A stretch of DNA of 64,000 nucleotides from Thermomonas sp. XSG (GCF_014678725.1 NZ_CP061497.1:2930001-2994000); one strand, 5' to 3'; shown: positions 9,602-19,610, counted from the stretch's first letter. The notes: generated by a model not told the origin, from the sequence alone. Numbers and translations: made by a program.

Positions 9602-9630
9602 ACGGCCGCGCCCCCTGCGCGGCCGTTTCC
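9602..9630 (+). terminator. Terminator-like hairpin after the acyl-CoA dehydrogenase gene
   Basis: A perfect 9-bp stem, ACGGCCGCG (9602-9610) with CGCGGCCGT (9618-9626), has a 7-nt loop and is followed by TTT. It lies in the 66-nt gap before gdhB and directly precedes the GGAGG ribosome site of that gene (9635-9639). Confidence 0.7.
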
Positions 9631-9650
9631 CTTTGGAGGCTGTGAAGCAG

Positions 9651-12600
9651 ATGAAGAAGTCAGTCGAAACCGGTACCAGCGTCGACCTCAAACCCATCCT
9701 CGATGCGCTGGCCAAGCGCGTGGGCAAGGCCGGCCTGGCCGAGGCGCAGGCGTTCGCCGCCGCCTTCTACCGGCGCATGGATGCCGACGAGATCGCCAGC
9801 CGCAACGCGGCAGGCTGGGCCGAACTGGCCGCCGACATGCTGGAGTTCGCGCGTACCCGCAAGCGCGGCAAGGCCAGCGTGCGCCTGAGCAATCCCGCCG
9901 ACTCCACCCACACCCTGGTACAGATCGTCAACGACGACATGCCGTTCCTGGTCGATTCGGTGACCATGGCGCTGGCCGACGCAGGCATCGGCGTGCACGT
10001 GCTGGGCCATCCGGTCATCCGCATGAGCCGCGACAAGGCCGGCAAGCTGGTCGGCGTGGGCGAAGGCGCGGCCGAGTCGCTGATGCACCTGGAAATCGAC
10101 CGCCAGCCGCAGGCCGCGATGGCCGCGGTCAAGGCGCGCATCGTGCAGGTGCTGGACGACGTCCGCGCGATCGTCAACGACTGGGAGCCGATGCGCGACC
10201 GCATGCGCGAGGTGGCCGAGGACATGGCCAACCGCAAACTGCCGGTGGGCGAAGCCGGTCGCCAGGAGGCGCAGGAGTTCCTGCGCTGGGCCGCCGACAA
10301 CCATTTCACCTTCTTCGGCTACCGCGAGTACAAGGTCGGCAAGCAGGGCAAGGAAGACATCCTGTCCGCGGTGCCGGGCAGTGGCCTGGGCCTGCTGCGC
10401 GGCGAGGAAAGCGGCGCGCGTCCGCTGAAGTCGCTGGCCGCGCACGCGCTGCCGCAGTCCGGCGCGGTCGATGCGCTGATCCTGACCAAGACCAATGCGC
10501 GCGCCACCGTGCACCGCCCCGGCTACATGGACTACATCGGCGTGCTGGGCTTCGATGCCAAGGGCCGTGCGGTCAGCGAACAGCGTTTCGTCGGCCTGTA
10601 CACCTCCAGCGCTTACACCCGCCGCCCGTGGGACATTCCGCTGGTGCGTGAGCGCCACGACTACGTGATGGACAAGTCCGGGCTGGATCCCAGCAGCCAC
10701 AGCGGCAAGGCGCTGCGCCACATCCTGGAGACCCTGCCGCGCGACGAGCTGTTTCAGGCCGGCGAGGAGGAGCTGTTCCGCACCTGCATGGGCATCCTGG
10801 GCCTGCAGGAGCGCGTGCGCAGCAAGCTGTTCGTGCGCCCTGACCGCTACGGCCGCTACTACTCCGCGCTGGCCTACGTGCCGCGCGACCGCATGAGCAC
10901 GCAGGTGCGCCACCGCATCGAGGCTATGCTGCGCGAGGCGCTGGGCGGCGAACGCGTGGACACCAACGTGCAGATCGGCGATTCGCCGCTGGCGCAGCTG
11001 CACATCATCGTGCGGCCCAGCGCCAGTGCGGCCAACGCGGAGATCGATCTGCCGGCGCTGGAAGCCAAGCTGGCGGAGATCGTGCGCGACTGGCGCGACG
11101 ACCTGCGCGAGCGTCTGGTGGCCCGCCACGGCGAAGAGGCCGGGCTCAAGCTCGCCGCCCGCTTCGGCAACGCCCTGCCGGCCGGCTACATCGAGGAGGT
11201 CAGCCCGGAGGCCGCGGCCGACGACGTCGAGCATCTGGCTGCGCTGACCGGCGACGACGACCTGCGCCTGCAGCTGTGCCGTTCGCAGCGCGGCAGCCTG
11301 CGCTTCAAGCTGTACCGTCCGTTGCGCGACATCCCGCTGTCCGACGCGCTGCCGATGATGGAAAACATGGGCCTGCGTGTCATCACCGAGCACCCCTACA
11401 AGGTCGAGCTCGAAGGCCGCGTGGCCTGGATCCAGGACTTCGAGGTGGAATCGCAGCAGGGCGAGCTCGACGTCGATGCGCTGGACGCGAGCTTCGAGGA
11501 GGCATTCGCGCGGATCTGGCGCGGTGATGCCGAGAACGACGGCTTCAACCGGCTGGTGCTGGCCGCCGGCCTGTCGTGGAAGCAGGTCGCGATGCTGCGT
11601 GCCTACTGCAAGTACCTGCTGCAGGTGGGCGTGCCGTTCTCGCAGAGCTACATGGAAGCCACGCTGACCCGCTACCCGCTGCTGGCGCGGCTGCTGGTGG
11701 AGCTGTTCGAGGCGCGCTTCGACCCGGCTACCGGCAAGGAAAGTGCGGCACAGATCCAGCAGGGGATGGAGCGCTTCGGCGCCCAGCTGAAGGTCCTGGC
11801 TGCTGGCGACGCGCCCGCGCAGAACGCGCTGAAGGCGTTGGTCAAGTCGCGCGAAGGCAACCGCGAGGCGCAGGTCGAAGCCGCGCGTGGCGCGCTGCTG
11901 GGGCTGCTGGATCGGGTTGGCAGCCTGGACGAGGACCGCATCCTGCGCAGCTTCATCGGCGTCATCGACGCCACCCTGCGCACCAACTACTACATCGAAT
12001 ACAAGGATGGCCTGCGCAAGGACGGCGGCCCCGCCGACTACCTGGCGTTCAAGTTCGACACCGCCCGCGTGCCCGACCTGCCGAAGCCGCGTCCTTATCG
12101 CGAGATCTGGGTGTGCGGCCCGCGCGTGGAAGGCACCCATCTGCGCTTCGGCCCGGTGGCCCGCGGCGGCCTGCGCTGGTCCGACCGCCGCGAGGACTTC
12201 CGCACCGAGGTGCTGGGCCTGGTGAAGGCGCAGATGGTGAAGAACACGGTCATCGTGCCGGTGGGCAGCAAGGGCGGCTTCTACGCCAAGCAGCTGCCGA
12301 GCCCGGCGGTGGACCGCGACGCGTGGATGGCCGAAGGCATCGCCTGCTACAAGCGCTTCATCAACGGCCTGCTGGACATCACCGACAATCTCAGCGTGGA
12401 CGGCAAGGTGCTGCCGCCGGCGGGCGTGGTGCGCCATGACGGTGACGACCCGTACCTGGTGGTGGCGGCCGACAAGGGCACCGCAAGCTTCTCCGACATC
12501 GCCAACGGCATCGCCCAGGCGCATGGCTTCTGGCTGGACGACGCGTTCGCCTCCGGCGGCAGCGCCGGCTACAGCCACAAGGGCATGGGCATCACCGCGC

Positions 12601-14564
12601 GCGGCGCCTGGGAGTCGGTCAAGCACCACTTCCGTGCGCTTGGCCGCGACAGCCAGAAGCAGGACTTCACCTGCGTGGGCATCGGCGACATGTCGGGCGA
12701 CGTGTTCGGCAACGGCATGCTGCTGAGCAAGCACATCCGCCTGCTCTGCGCGTTCGATCACCGCCACATCTTCCTCGACCCGAACCCGGATGCTGCCGCC
12801 TCGTTCAAGGAGCGCCAGCGCCTGTTCGACCTGCCGCGCTCCAGCTGGGCGGACTACGACGCCAAGCTGATCAGCAAGGGCGGTGGCATCCATCCGCGTT
12901 CGGCCAAGTCGATCGAGATCACCCCGCAGGTGCGTGAGGCGTTGGGTATCGATGCCAGCATCAAGGTGATGACCCCGAACGAGCTGATGCACGCGGCGCT
13001 GCGTGCGCCGGTGGACCTGCTCTGGAACGGCGGCATCGGCACCTACGTCAAGGCGTCCAGCGAGTCCAACGCCGACGTCGGCGACCGCGCAAACAACGGC
13101 CTGCGCGTCAACGGCGCCGACCTGCGCTGCAAGGTGGTGGGCGAGGGCGGCAACCTCGGCATGACCCAGCTGGGCCGCATCGAGGCGGCGCAGGCGGGCG
13201 TGCTGCTGAACACCGACTTCATCGACAACTCCGCCGGCGTGGACACCTCCGACCACGAGGTGAACATCAAGATCCTGCTCACCGGCGAAGTGCAGAAGAA
13301 GCGCCTCAAGCTGGCTGAACGCAACAAGCTGCTGGCGGCGATGACCGACGAGGTCGCGCAGCTGGTGCTGAACGACAACTACCGCCAGAACCAGGCGCTG
13401 AGCCTGATGGAGCGGATGAGTGCCTCGCGCCTCGGTTCCAAGATGCATTTCATCAGCACGCTGGAAGCGCAGGGCCTGCTCGATCGCCAGATCGAGTTCC
13501 TGCCTACCGACGCGCAGATCGCCGAGCGCAAGCTGCGCGGCCAGGGCCTGACCCGTCCGGAGCTGTCGATCCTGCTGTCCTACGCCAAGCTGGTGGCGTA
13601 CCCGCAGCTGCTGGAATCGGACGTGCCGGAAGACCCGTACCTGTCGAAGGAACTGGTGCGCTACTTCCCCGAGCCGCTGCAGAAGAAGTACGCCAAGGTG
13701 ATGGAGAACCACCGCCTGAAGCGCGAGATCATCGCCACCGCGGTCACCAACTCCACCATCAACCGGATGGGCGCCACCTTCCTGATGCGCATGCAGGAAG
13801 ACAGCGGCCGCAGCATCGGCGAGATCGCCCGCGCCTACACCATCACCCGCGAGACCCTGGACGCGCGTGAACTGTGGGCGCAGATCGACGCGCTGGACGG
13901 CAAGGTGGCCGAGGGCGTGCAGGTTGACGCCCTGCAGGTGATCTGGGAGCTGCAGCGTGGCTTCACCCGCTGGCTGCTGTCGCGCCCCGGCGCAGTGCCG
14001 GCGATTGCCACCGCGGTGGAGCGTTACCACGACGGCTTCCGCGACATCCGCGCCGGCGAGGGCATCCTGCCGCCGTCGCAGCGTCCGCAGTACGAAGCCA
14101 GCCGCAAGCAGTGGCGCGATAAGGGCCTGCCGGCCGCACTGGCCGACCAGCTGGCCGCGCTGCCGTACCTGGAGTCGGGCGCCGACATCATCGAGCTGGC
14201 GCGCGAGCGCAAGCTGCGCCCGATCGAGGTGGCCAAGGTCTACTTCCGCCTGGCCGACGCACTGCACGCGCCGTGGCTGCGCGAGCAGATCGAGGCACTG
14301 AAGGTGGACGGCCGCTGGCACGCGGTCGCCCGCGGGGTGCTGCGCGACGAGCTGTTCGCCCAGCTGCGCGCGCTCACCGCGCAGGTGCTGGCGATGCCGG
14401 GCAAGGAGCCGGACGCCAAGGTGCAGGCATGGCTGACCCGTGACGATTCGTCGCTCCGTTTCACCCTGGCCATGTTGACCGAGCTCGCCGCGCAGAAGGG
14501 GCTGGACTATCCCACCGCATCGGTGGCGGTGCAGCGCGTGGCGCAGCTGGCGCAGCGCGGCTGA
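9651..14564 (+). CDS. gdhB: NAD-specific glutamate dehydrogenase, large ~180-kDa type
   Basis: This 1637-aa enzyme oxidatively deaminates glutamate to 2-oxoglutarate with NAD+. It belongs to the giant GDH-180 family known from Streptomyces, Pseudomonas and Xanthomonads. Long N-terminal regulatory segments (residues ~1-750, with ACT-like parts) precede the catalytic core at ~790-1200. The core holds R-G-G-L-R-W-S-D-R-R-E-D-F, the substrate-Lys loop P-V-G-S-K-G-G-F, G-I-G-D-M-S-G-D-V-F-G-N-G and the Rossmann-type V-V-G-E-G-G-N-L-G-M-T. A helical C-terminal domain follows. The ATG at 9651 is preferred over upstream TTG/GTG codons because GGAGG sits 11 nt before it. A GNRA-loop terminator follows. 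Confidence 0.95.
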   Translation: MKKSVETGTSVDLKPILDALAKRVGKAGLAEAQAFAAAFYRRMDADEIASRNAAGWAELAADMLEFARTRKRGKASVRLSNPADSTHTLVQIVNDDMPFLVDSVTMALADAGIGVHVLGHPVIRMSRDKAGKLVGVGEGAAESLMHLEIDRQPQAAMAAVKARIVQVLDDVRAIVNDWEPMRDRMREVAEDMANRKLPVGEAGRQEAQEFLRWAADNHFTFFGYREYKVGKQGKEDILSAVPGSGLGLLRGEESGARPLKSLAAHALPQSGAVDALILTKTNARATVHRPGYMDYIGVLGFDAKGRAVSEQRFVGLYTSSAYTRRPWDIPLVRERHDYVMDKSGLDPSSHSGKALRHILETLPRDELFQAGEEELFRTCMGILGLQERVRSKLFVRPDRYGRYYSALAYVPRDRMSTQVRHRIEAMLREALGGERVDTNVQIGDSPLAQLHIIVRPSASAANAEIDLPALEAKLAEIVRDWRDDLRERLVARHGEEAGLKLAARFGNALPAGYIEEVSPEAAADDVEHLAALTGDDDLRLQLCRSQRGSLRFKLYRPLRDIPLSDALPMMENMGLRVITEHPYKVELEGRVAWIQDFEVESQQGELDVDALDASFEEAFARIWRGDAENDGFNRLVLAAGLSWKQVAMLRAYCKYLLQVGVPFSQSYMEATLTRYPLLARLLVELFEARFDPATGKESAAQIQQGMERFGAQLKVLAAGDAPAQNALKALVKSREGNREAQVEAARGALLGLLDRVGSLDEDRILRSFIGVIDATLRTNYYIEYKDGLRKDGGPADYLAFKFDTARVPDLPKPRPYREIWVCGPRVEGTHLRFGPVARGGLRWSDRREDFRTEVLGLVKAQMVKNTVIVPVGSKGGFYAKQLPSPAVDRDAWMAEGIACYKRFINGLLDITDNLSVDGKVLPPAGVVRHDGDDPYLVVAADKGTASFSDIANGIAQAHGFWLDDAFASGGSAGYSHKGMGITARGAWESVKHHFRALGRDSQKQDFTCVGIGDMSGDVFGNGMLLSKHIRLLCAFDHRHIFLDPNPDAAASFKERQRLFDLPRSSWADYDAKLISKGGGIHPRSAKSIEITPQVREALGIDASIKVMTPNELMHAALRAPVDLLWNGGIGTYVKASSESNADVGDRANNGLRVNGADLRCKVVGEGGNLGMTQLGRIEAAQAGVLLNTDFIDNSAGVDTSDHEVNIKILLTGEVQKKRLKLAERNKLLAAMTDEVAQLVLNDNYRQNQALSLMERMSASRLGSKMHFISTLEAQGLLDRQIEFLPTDAQIAERKLRGQGLTRPELSILLSYAKLVAYPQLLESDVPEDPYLSKELVRYFPEPLQKKYAKVMENHRLKREIIATAVTNSTINRMGATFLMRMQEDSGRSIGEIARAYTITRETLDARELWAQIDALDGKVAEGVQVDALQVIWELQRGFTRWLLSRPGAVPAIATAVERYHDGFRDIRAGEGILPPSQRPQYEASRKQWRDKGLPAALADQLAALPYLESGADIIELARERKLRPIEVAKVYFRLADALHAPWLREQIEALKVDGRWHAVARGVLRDELFAQLRALTAQVLAMPGKEPDAKVQAWLTRDDSSLRFTLAMLTELAAQKGLDYPTASVAVQRVAQLAQRG

Positions 14565-14585
14565 TCTTCGCCACCCGTTGTCCGC

Positions 14586-14619
14586 GATGGGCGTCCCGCA
14601 AGGGGCGCCCATCTTTTTT
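14586..14619 (+). terminator. Rho-independent terminator with GCAA tetraloop after gdhB
   Basis: A 12-bp stem (14586-14597 with 14602-14613, one wobble pair) is closed by a GCAA tetraloop and followed by six T residues (14614-14619). It lies 22 nt after the gdhB stop. Confidence 0.9.
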
Positions 14620-14699
14620 CCGGTGCAGGGGGCGAGGCCCGGAAAAGGGGTGCGGCGATGGGGGGTCCGCCCTGCACGGGCTCTTGCTATCCTCGGCGC

Positions 14700-15470
14700 A
14701 TGACCATGCCGCGCCTTGCCCTGCTTGCCAGTCCCGCCGATGAGGCGCGGGCTGCGCTGGCCGTACTCGAAGCAAGGCACGGCGCGCATCCCCCGGAACA
14801 GGCGGATGTGATTGTCGCGTTGGGCGGTGATGGCTTCATGCTGCAGACCCTGCATCGCCACGGTGCGCTGGGCAAGCCGGTGTACGGCATGAAGCTGGGC
14901 ACCGTCGGCTTCCTGATGAACCAGTACCGCGCCGAGGACGACCTGCTGGCGCGGATCAACACCGCCGAGCCGGCGGTGCTGCATCCGCTGGAGATGCTGG
15001 CGCAGACCGAGTCCGGCGCCACGGTCGGCTCCCTGGCGTACAACGAGGTCTCGTTGCTGCGACAGACGCGCCAGGCCGCACATATCGGCATCGAGCTCAA
15101 CGGCGAGCTGCGCCTGGACGAGCTGATCTGCGACGGGGTGATGCTGGCCACCCCTGCCGGCAGCACTGCCTACAATTTTTCCGCGCACGGGCCGATATTG
15201 CCGCTGGGGGCGAACGTGATGGCGTTGACGCCGATCGCGCCGTTCCGGCCGCGGCGCTGGCGCGGTGCGGTGCTGAAGTCGGGCACCGAAGTGCGGTTCC
15301 GGGTGCGTGACCCGCACAAGCGGCCGGTCAGCGCCACCGCGGATTCCCACGAGGTGCGTGATGTCACCGAAGTGCTGGTGCGCGAGTCCCGCGACCGCAG
15401 CGTTACCCTACTGTTCGACCCCGAGCACAACCTGGAGGAAAGGATCCTGATCGAGCAGTTCGCTGCCTGA
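14700..15470 (+). CDS. nadK: NAD kinase
   Basis: This 256-aa protein phosphorylates NAD+ to NADP+. It carries the NAD kinase signature G-G-D-G at residues 42-45, the conserved A-Y-N-E motif with the NAD-contacting Asn-Glu, and the G-S-T-A-Y-N-F-S substrate loop. The length matches the shorter Xanthomonad-type enzymes. The ATG at 14700 is chosen because upstream codons run through non-conserved low-complexity sequence; ATG 14706 is a second possibility. The gene begins a compact run: the GGDEF-EAL gene starts 26 nt after its stop. Confidence 0.93.
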   Translation: MTMPRLALLASPADEARAALAVLEARHGAHPPEQADVIVALGGDGFMLQTLHRHGALGKPVYGMKLGTVGFLMNQYRAEDDLLARINTAEPAVLHPLEMLAQTESGATVGSLAYNEVSLLRQTRQAAHIGIELNGELRLDELICDGVMLATPAGSTAYNFSAHGPILPLGANVMALTPIAPFRPRRWRGAVLKSGTEVRFRVRDPHKRPVSATADSHEVRDVTEVLVRESRDRSVTLLFDPEHNLEERILIEQFAA

Positions 15471-15495
15471 TGTCCGTCTATTGCCTGGGGTGAAG

Positions 15496-18165
15496 ATGCA
15501 GTTCGAGAGTCGAGACATTGGAGTGTCCGCAGCCGCTTCCCCGCCAGGGCGGCGGGTGCCGGCATGGGTCTGGGCGGTCGTCGCGTTCGTGCTCGGGATG
15601 GCGTTGACCTTGTGGCTGGCGGATGCCGAAAAACGCCGCAGCCGCAACGAGGCTCGGCGGGTGTTCGTGCAGGAAACCCGCGGCGTGGCGGAGGCCGTCC
15701 GCCTGCAGCTGGACCAGTGCGGCCACTTGATCCGCGCGTTCCAGTCGATCTTCATCGCCTCGCAGACGGTCACCGAGATCGAGTACGTCCGCGCTTATGA
15801 AAACATGCAGTCCAACGGCGCGGCGCGCGTCAGCCTGCAGGCGCTGGCCTACGCGGAGCGTCGGCGCCAGGCCGATGGCGACCACTACGTGACCACGATG
15901 TTCGCCCCGCAGTCGGGGAACCTCGCGATCCGCGGGCTCGACGTGAACAGCCAGCCCAGCAACCTGCAGGCGCTGGAACGGTCGCGCGATACCGACGAAC
16001 TGTCGATGTCGGCACCGTTCGCCCTGCGCCAGAGCGGACGCCAGAGCCTGGGGGACGGCTTCATCCTGCGCCTGCCGGTGTTCGCGCCCGGCACCCGGCC
16101 GGGGACGGTGCAGGCACGACGCGCGGCAATTGTCGGCTCGCTGGGCGCGTCGTTCCGGATCTCGGACCTGATCGCCTCGGCGCTGCCGGACGCACCCGAG
16201 CAGCTGGCCGACGTGGTGGTCGAGGACGTCAGCAACGGTGCGCCGCGGCCGCTCTATTCGCAGGCCTTCGCCGGCCACGCGGTGGGCGCTTCGCGTTCGG
16301 AATACTCGGTGCCGCTGCAGTTCGGCGGGCGCACCTGGAAGGTCGTGGCCCGCGGCGTGGAAAACCCCGAGGGCGGCAGCTGGCTGCTGGTGCTGTGGAT
16401 CGGTGCGGCGGTCAGTGCGCTGCTGGCGGCGCTGACCTGGTCGCTGGTGAGCACGCGTGAACGTGCGATCACGCTGGGCACCTCGATGGCGCGGCGCTTC
16501 CAGGCCAGCGAGGAACGCTTCCGCAAGCTCAATGAACTGTTGCCCTGCCTGGTGCTGCTGGCGCGCGAGGACGACGGCACCATCGTCTACCGCAATGCCA
16601 CCGCCCGCGACCGGCTGGCGTCCAGCATGCAGGCCGACCGCTTGGCCGACCTGCTGGGCCAGGAGGTGATGGTGCGGCTTGCGGCCGCGGACACCGACGT
16701 GCTGCTGACCGTCGATGCGCAGTTGCCCGGCACCGACGGCGGCAGCTTCTGGGCCAGCCTGTGGCTGAGCACCATCGAGCTGGACGGGGCGCCGATGTGG
16801 CTGCTGGTGGCCAGCGACATCTCGGAACAGCGGCAGCTGACCGAGCGGCTCAGCTACCAGGCCAGCCACGATTCGCTGACCCGGCTCTACAACCGCCGCG
16901 AGTTCGAAGCGCGCGCGCAGTCGCTGCTGAAACTGCCGGGGCACGGCGACGGCGCCTTGCTGTTCATCGACCTGGACCAGTTCAAGATCATCAACGACAC
17001 CTCCGGTCACAGCGCTGGCGACGAGCTGCTGGTGCAGCTGGCCGCGGTGATGCGCGAGAAGCTGCGCCCCGGCGACGTGCTGGGCCGGCTGGGCGGCGAC
17101 GAATTCGGCGTGCTGCTGCGCGGCGCGGCCACGGTCGACGCCGCGTTGATGGCCGCGGAGCGCCTGCGCAGCAGCATCGAAGGCTTCATCTTCAGCTGGG
17201 AGCAGCGCACCTACACCATCAGCGCCAGCATCGGCGTGGTGATGCTGGCGCATGCCACCACGTTGCGGGAGCTGTTCGCGCATGCCGATGCGGCCTGCTA
17301 CATGGCCAAGGATGGGGGCCGCAACCGCGTGCACGTGTACGCGGAGGACGACACCGCGATCAGCAGCCGGCTGGGCGAGATGGAATGGGCCAACCGCATC
17401 CGCGATGCGCTGCGCGATGGTCGCCTGCTGATGGATTACCAGGAACTGCACCCGCTGCAGCCCGGCCACGCCGGAGGCGCGCACGTCGAACTGCTGCTGC
17501 GCCTGCGCGGCGAGGATGGCGGGGTGGTGCCGCCCGGCGCGTTCCTGCCGGCGGCGGAGCGCTACGGCCTGATGCCGCTGATCGACCGCTGGGTGGTGGA
17601 AACCGCGCTGGGCAACCTGGACCGCATCCATCCGCACGGCAGCCGCCTGGCCACCTGCGCGATCAACCTCTCCGGCGCCAGCCTGGAGGACGAGGGCCTG
17701 ATCGCGCGCATCGAACACCTGATCGCGCTGTACGGCATCGAGGCGCGGCGGCTGGTGTTCGAAATCACCGAGACCGTGGCGGTGCGCAACTTCATCGCCT
17801 CCAGCGCGCTGATCGCGCGGCTGCGGGCGCTGGGCTGCCGGGTGGCACTGGACGACTTCGGTGCCGGCATGTCGTCCTTCGGCTACCTGAAGAACCTCGA
17901 ACTGGACATGCTGAAGATCGACGGCAGCTTCGTGCAGAACCTGGCCAGCGACCGCATGTCGCAGTCCATCGTCAAGGCGGTGACCGAGATCGGCCACCAG
18001 CAAGGGATGGTGGTGGTGGCCGAGTGGGTGTCCTCGCAGGAGATGCTGGATATCCTTGCGCCGATGAACGTCGACTACGCGCAGGGTTTCGCCCTGCACA
18101 AGCCCGAACGCGCCGTGTTCCAACGCGATGCCGACCAGCGCTATTCCGACCAGCGCGATGGCTGA
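15496..18165 (+). CDS. CHASE-PAS-GGDEF-EAL membrane protein (c-di-GMP cyclase/phosphodiesterase)
   Basis: The 889-aa protein has a TM helix at ~22-42, a periplasmic CHASE sensor at ~60-285, a second TM at ~290-315, a short PAS-like region at ~335-450, GGDEF at ~455-620 and EAL at ~640-885. The GGDEF signature is intact at residues 533-537, with an RxxD inhibitory site five residues before it. In the EAL domain the Glu of a V-E-L-L variant of EAL is at ~665, and the catalytic D-D-F-G, L-K-I-D and Q-G-F motifs are present. Both activities are therefore plausible. ATG 15496 is preferred to TTG 15481. The 3' end overlaps the 5'-nucleotidase gene by 8 bp. Confidence 0.92.
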   Translation: MQFESRDIGVSAAASPPGRRVPAWVWAVVAFVLGMALTLWLADAEKRRSRNEARRVFVQETRGVAEAVRLQLDQCGHLIRAFQSIFIASQTVTEIEYVRAYENMQSNGAARVSLQALAYAERRRQADGDHYVTTMFAPQSGNLAIRGLDVNSQPSNLQALERSRDTDELSMSAPFALRQSGRQSLGDGFILRLPVFAPGTRPGTVQARRAAIVGSLGASFRISDLIASALPDAPEQLADVVVEDVSNGAPRPLYSQAFAGHAVGASRSEYSVPLQFGGRTWKVVARGVENPEGGSWLLVLWIGAAVSALLAALTWSLVSTRERAITLGTSMARRFQASEERFRKLNELLPCLVLLAREDDGTIVYRNATARDRLASSMQADRLADLLGQEVMVRLAAADTDVLLTVDAQLPGTDGGSFWASLWLSTIELDGAPMWLLVASDISEQRQLTERLSYQASHDSLTRLYNRREFEARAQSLLKLPGHGDGALLFIDLDQFKIINDTSGHSAGDELLVQLAAVMREKLRPGDVLGRLGGDEFGVLLRGAATVDAALMAAERLRSSIEGFIFSWEQRTYTISASIGVVMLAHATTLRELFAHADAACYMAKDGGRNRVHVYAEDDTAISSRLGEMEWANRIRDALRDGRLLMDYQELHPLQPGHAGGAHVELLLRLRGEDGGVVPPGAFLPAAERYGLMPLIDRWVVETALGNLDRIHPHGSRLATCAINLSGASLEDEGLIARIEHLIALYGIEARRLVFEITETVAVRNFIASSALIARLRALGCRVALDDFGAGMSSFGYLKNLELDMLKIDGSFVQNLASDRMSQSIVKAVTEIGHQQGMVVVAEWVSSQEMLDILAPMNVDYAQGFALHKPERAVFQRDADQRYSDQRDG

Positions 18166-19138
18166 CCCGCACGCATCGTCTCCCGACCGCCTGCCGCCGC
18201 CGCTGGTGGTGGCGATCACCGCACGGGCGCTGTTCCACATGGAAGACAGCCACGCGCTGTTCGAGCGCGAGGGCATCCAGGCGTTCGCCGAGTTCCAGCG
18301 CCAGCGCGAGGACGACGTGCTGCCGCCGGGCATCGCCTTCCCGCTGGTGCGCAAGCTGCTGGCGCTGAACGAAGGCGCCCCGGCCGATGCGCCGCGGGTG
18401 GAAGTGATCCTGCTCTCGCGCAATTCCTCCGACACCGGCCTGCGCGTATTCAATTCCATCCAGCATTACGGCCTGGACATCCGCCGCGCCACCTTCACCG
18501 CCGGGGCGCCGGTCTGGCCCTACATCAAGCCGTTCGGCGCGCAGCTGTTCCTGTCGGCCAACCCCGAGTCGGTGCACCAGGCGCTGGAGGCCGGCGTGGC
18601 CGCGGCCACCATCCTGCCGGAGAAGGCCAGCGAGCCGCGCCAGCGCCAGCTGCGCATCGCCTTCGACGGCGACGCGGTGATCTTCGGCGACGAGAGCGAG
18701 CGGGTTTCGCGCGAACAGGGCGTGGAAGCCTTCGGCCGCCACGAACGCGAACGCGCGCGCGAACCGCTGTCGGGCGGCCCGTTCCGCGGCTTCCTGGCGG
18801 CGCTGCACGACCTGCAGGCGGCGTTCCCGCCCGGCGAGGCCGCGCCCATCCGCACCGCACTGGTCACCGCGCGCTCGGCGCCCGCGCATGAGCGGGTGAT
18901 CCGTACCCTGCGCGAATGGGACGTGCGCCTGGACGAGGCGCTGTTCCTCGGCGGCCGCGACAAGGGTCCGTTCCTTGAAGCCTTCGGCGCCGACATCTTC
19001 TTCGATGATTCCCCGCACAACATCGATTCCGCCCGCCGCCATGTCGCCGCCGGGCACGTGCCGCACGGCGTGGCCAATGCACCCATGCCGACGCAGGCTG
19101 CCGGCGTCGATTCCGCGGCGGACCGCAAGCCCGACTGA
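18158..19138 (+). CDS. 5'-nucleotidase (cytosolic type, PF06189-like)
   Basis: This 326-aa protein resembles the cytosolic 5'-nucleotidase I family that removes the phosphate from nucleoside monophosphates. Visible blocks are V-A-I-T-A-R-A-L-F near the N-terminus, V-I-L-L-S-R-N-S-S-D-T-G-L-R-V, I-A-F-D-G-D-A-V-I-F and a C-terminal D-I-F-F-D-D-S-P-H-N. The Asp-rich phosphatase motifs fit a HAD-like phosphohydrolase. The ATG lies inside the end of the GGDEF-EAL gene (8-bp overlap), which implies translational coupling. Being next to a c-di-GMP enzyme suggests it could process GMP from pGpG breakdown, but this is speculation. Confidence 0.82.
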   Translation: MADPHASSPDRLPPPLVVAITARALFHMEDSHALFEREGIQAFAEFQRQREDDVLPPGIAFPLVRKLLALNEGAPADAPRVEVILLSRNSSDTGLRVFNSIQHYGLDIRRATFTAGAPVWPYIKPFGAQLFLSANPESVHQALEAGVAAATILPEKASEPRQRQLRIAFDGDAVIFGDESERVSREQGVEAFGRHERERAREPLSGGPFRGFLAALHDLQAAFPPGEAAPIRTALVTARSAPAHERVIRTLREWDVRLDEALFLGGRDKGPFLEAFGADIFFDDSPHNIDSARRHVAAGHVPHGVANAPMPTQAAGVDSAADRKPD

Positions 19139-19210
19139 CCGCACCATCCGGCGCCGGCACCACCCATTCAGGATCAACTCCGGGTCAAGGGCCCGCTAGC
19201 CGGGCAGGGC

Positions 19211-19220
19211 GCAAGCTTGC
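19211..19220. promoter_or_regulatory. Perfect 10-bp palindrome before the EPS MarR gene
   Basis: GCAAGCTTGC is self-complementary and sits 51 nt upstream of the MarR-type regulator. MarR proteins bind palindromes and often control themselves. Because it is short and alone, this is only a candidate operator. Confidence 0.35.
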
Positions 19221-19271
19221 CTCCACCCCAGATGCGCAGTACCGTCGGTCATCTGTTCATTGGATGAACGC

Positions 19272-19610
19272 ATGCCGTCGATGCCCCAGAACACCGACGA
19301 ACTGGACGTGGCCCTGCTGCGGCGCCTGGCGGATTCCCCGCAGGCCAGCCAGCGCGAACTGGCCCGGGACACCGGCGTTTCGCTGGGCAAGATCAACTAC
19401 GCCCTGCGCGCCCTGATCGACAAGGGCTGGGTCAAGGCCGGCAATTTCAGCCGCAACCCGCACAAGCTGCGCTATGCCTACCTGCTCACCCCCAGCGGCA
19501 TCGAGGCGAAGGCCCAGCTCACCCGCGCCTTCCTGGCCCGCAAGATGCGCGAATACGACCAGCTGGCCGCCGAAATCGAGACCCTGAAGGGCGAAGTTGG
19601 ACATGACTGA
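19272..19610 (+). CDS. MarR-type EPS-associated transcriptional regulator
   Basis: This small 112-aa winged-helix protein has a helix-turn-helix at ~25-60 (Q-A-S-Q-R-E-L-A-R-D-T-G-V-S-L-G-K-I-N-Y-A-L), followed by a wing and the conserved L-R-Y-A-Y-L-L-T-P-S-G-I-E-A-K-A segment. A C-terminal amphipathic helix (K-M-R-E-Y-D-Q-L) would serve dimerisation. This is the pattern of the MarR-like regulators found at the front of exopolysaccharide loci. It precedes the glycan cassette in the same direction. The ATG at 19272 is chosen; ATG 19281 is a possible alternative. Confidence 0.87.
   Translation: MPSMPQNTDELDVALLRRLADSPQASQRELARDTGVSLGKINYALRALIDKGWVKAGNFSRNPHKLRYAYLLTPSGIEAKAQLTRAFLARKMREYDQLAAEIETLKGEVGHD

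Noticed and set aside
9660-15350. A 1896-codon open frame on the minus strand opposite gdhB and nadK
   Set aside because: It mirrors genes with clear family motifs, has a His/Val/Gln/Arg-rich composition typical of antisense frames in GC-rich DNA, and shows no domain or start signal.
15478-18459. A 993-codon minus-strand frame opposite the GGDEF-EAL gene
   Set aside because: Shadow of a high-GC coding region without recognisable protein features.
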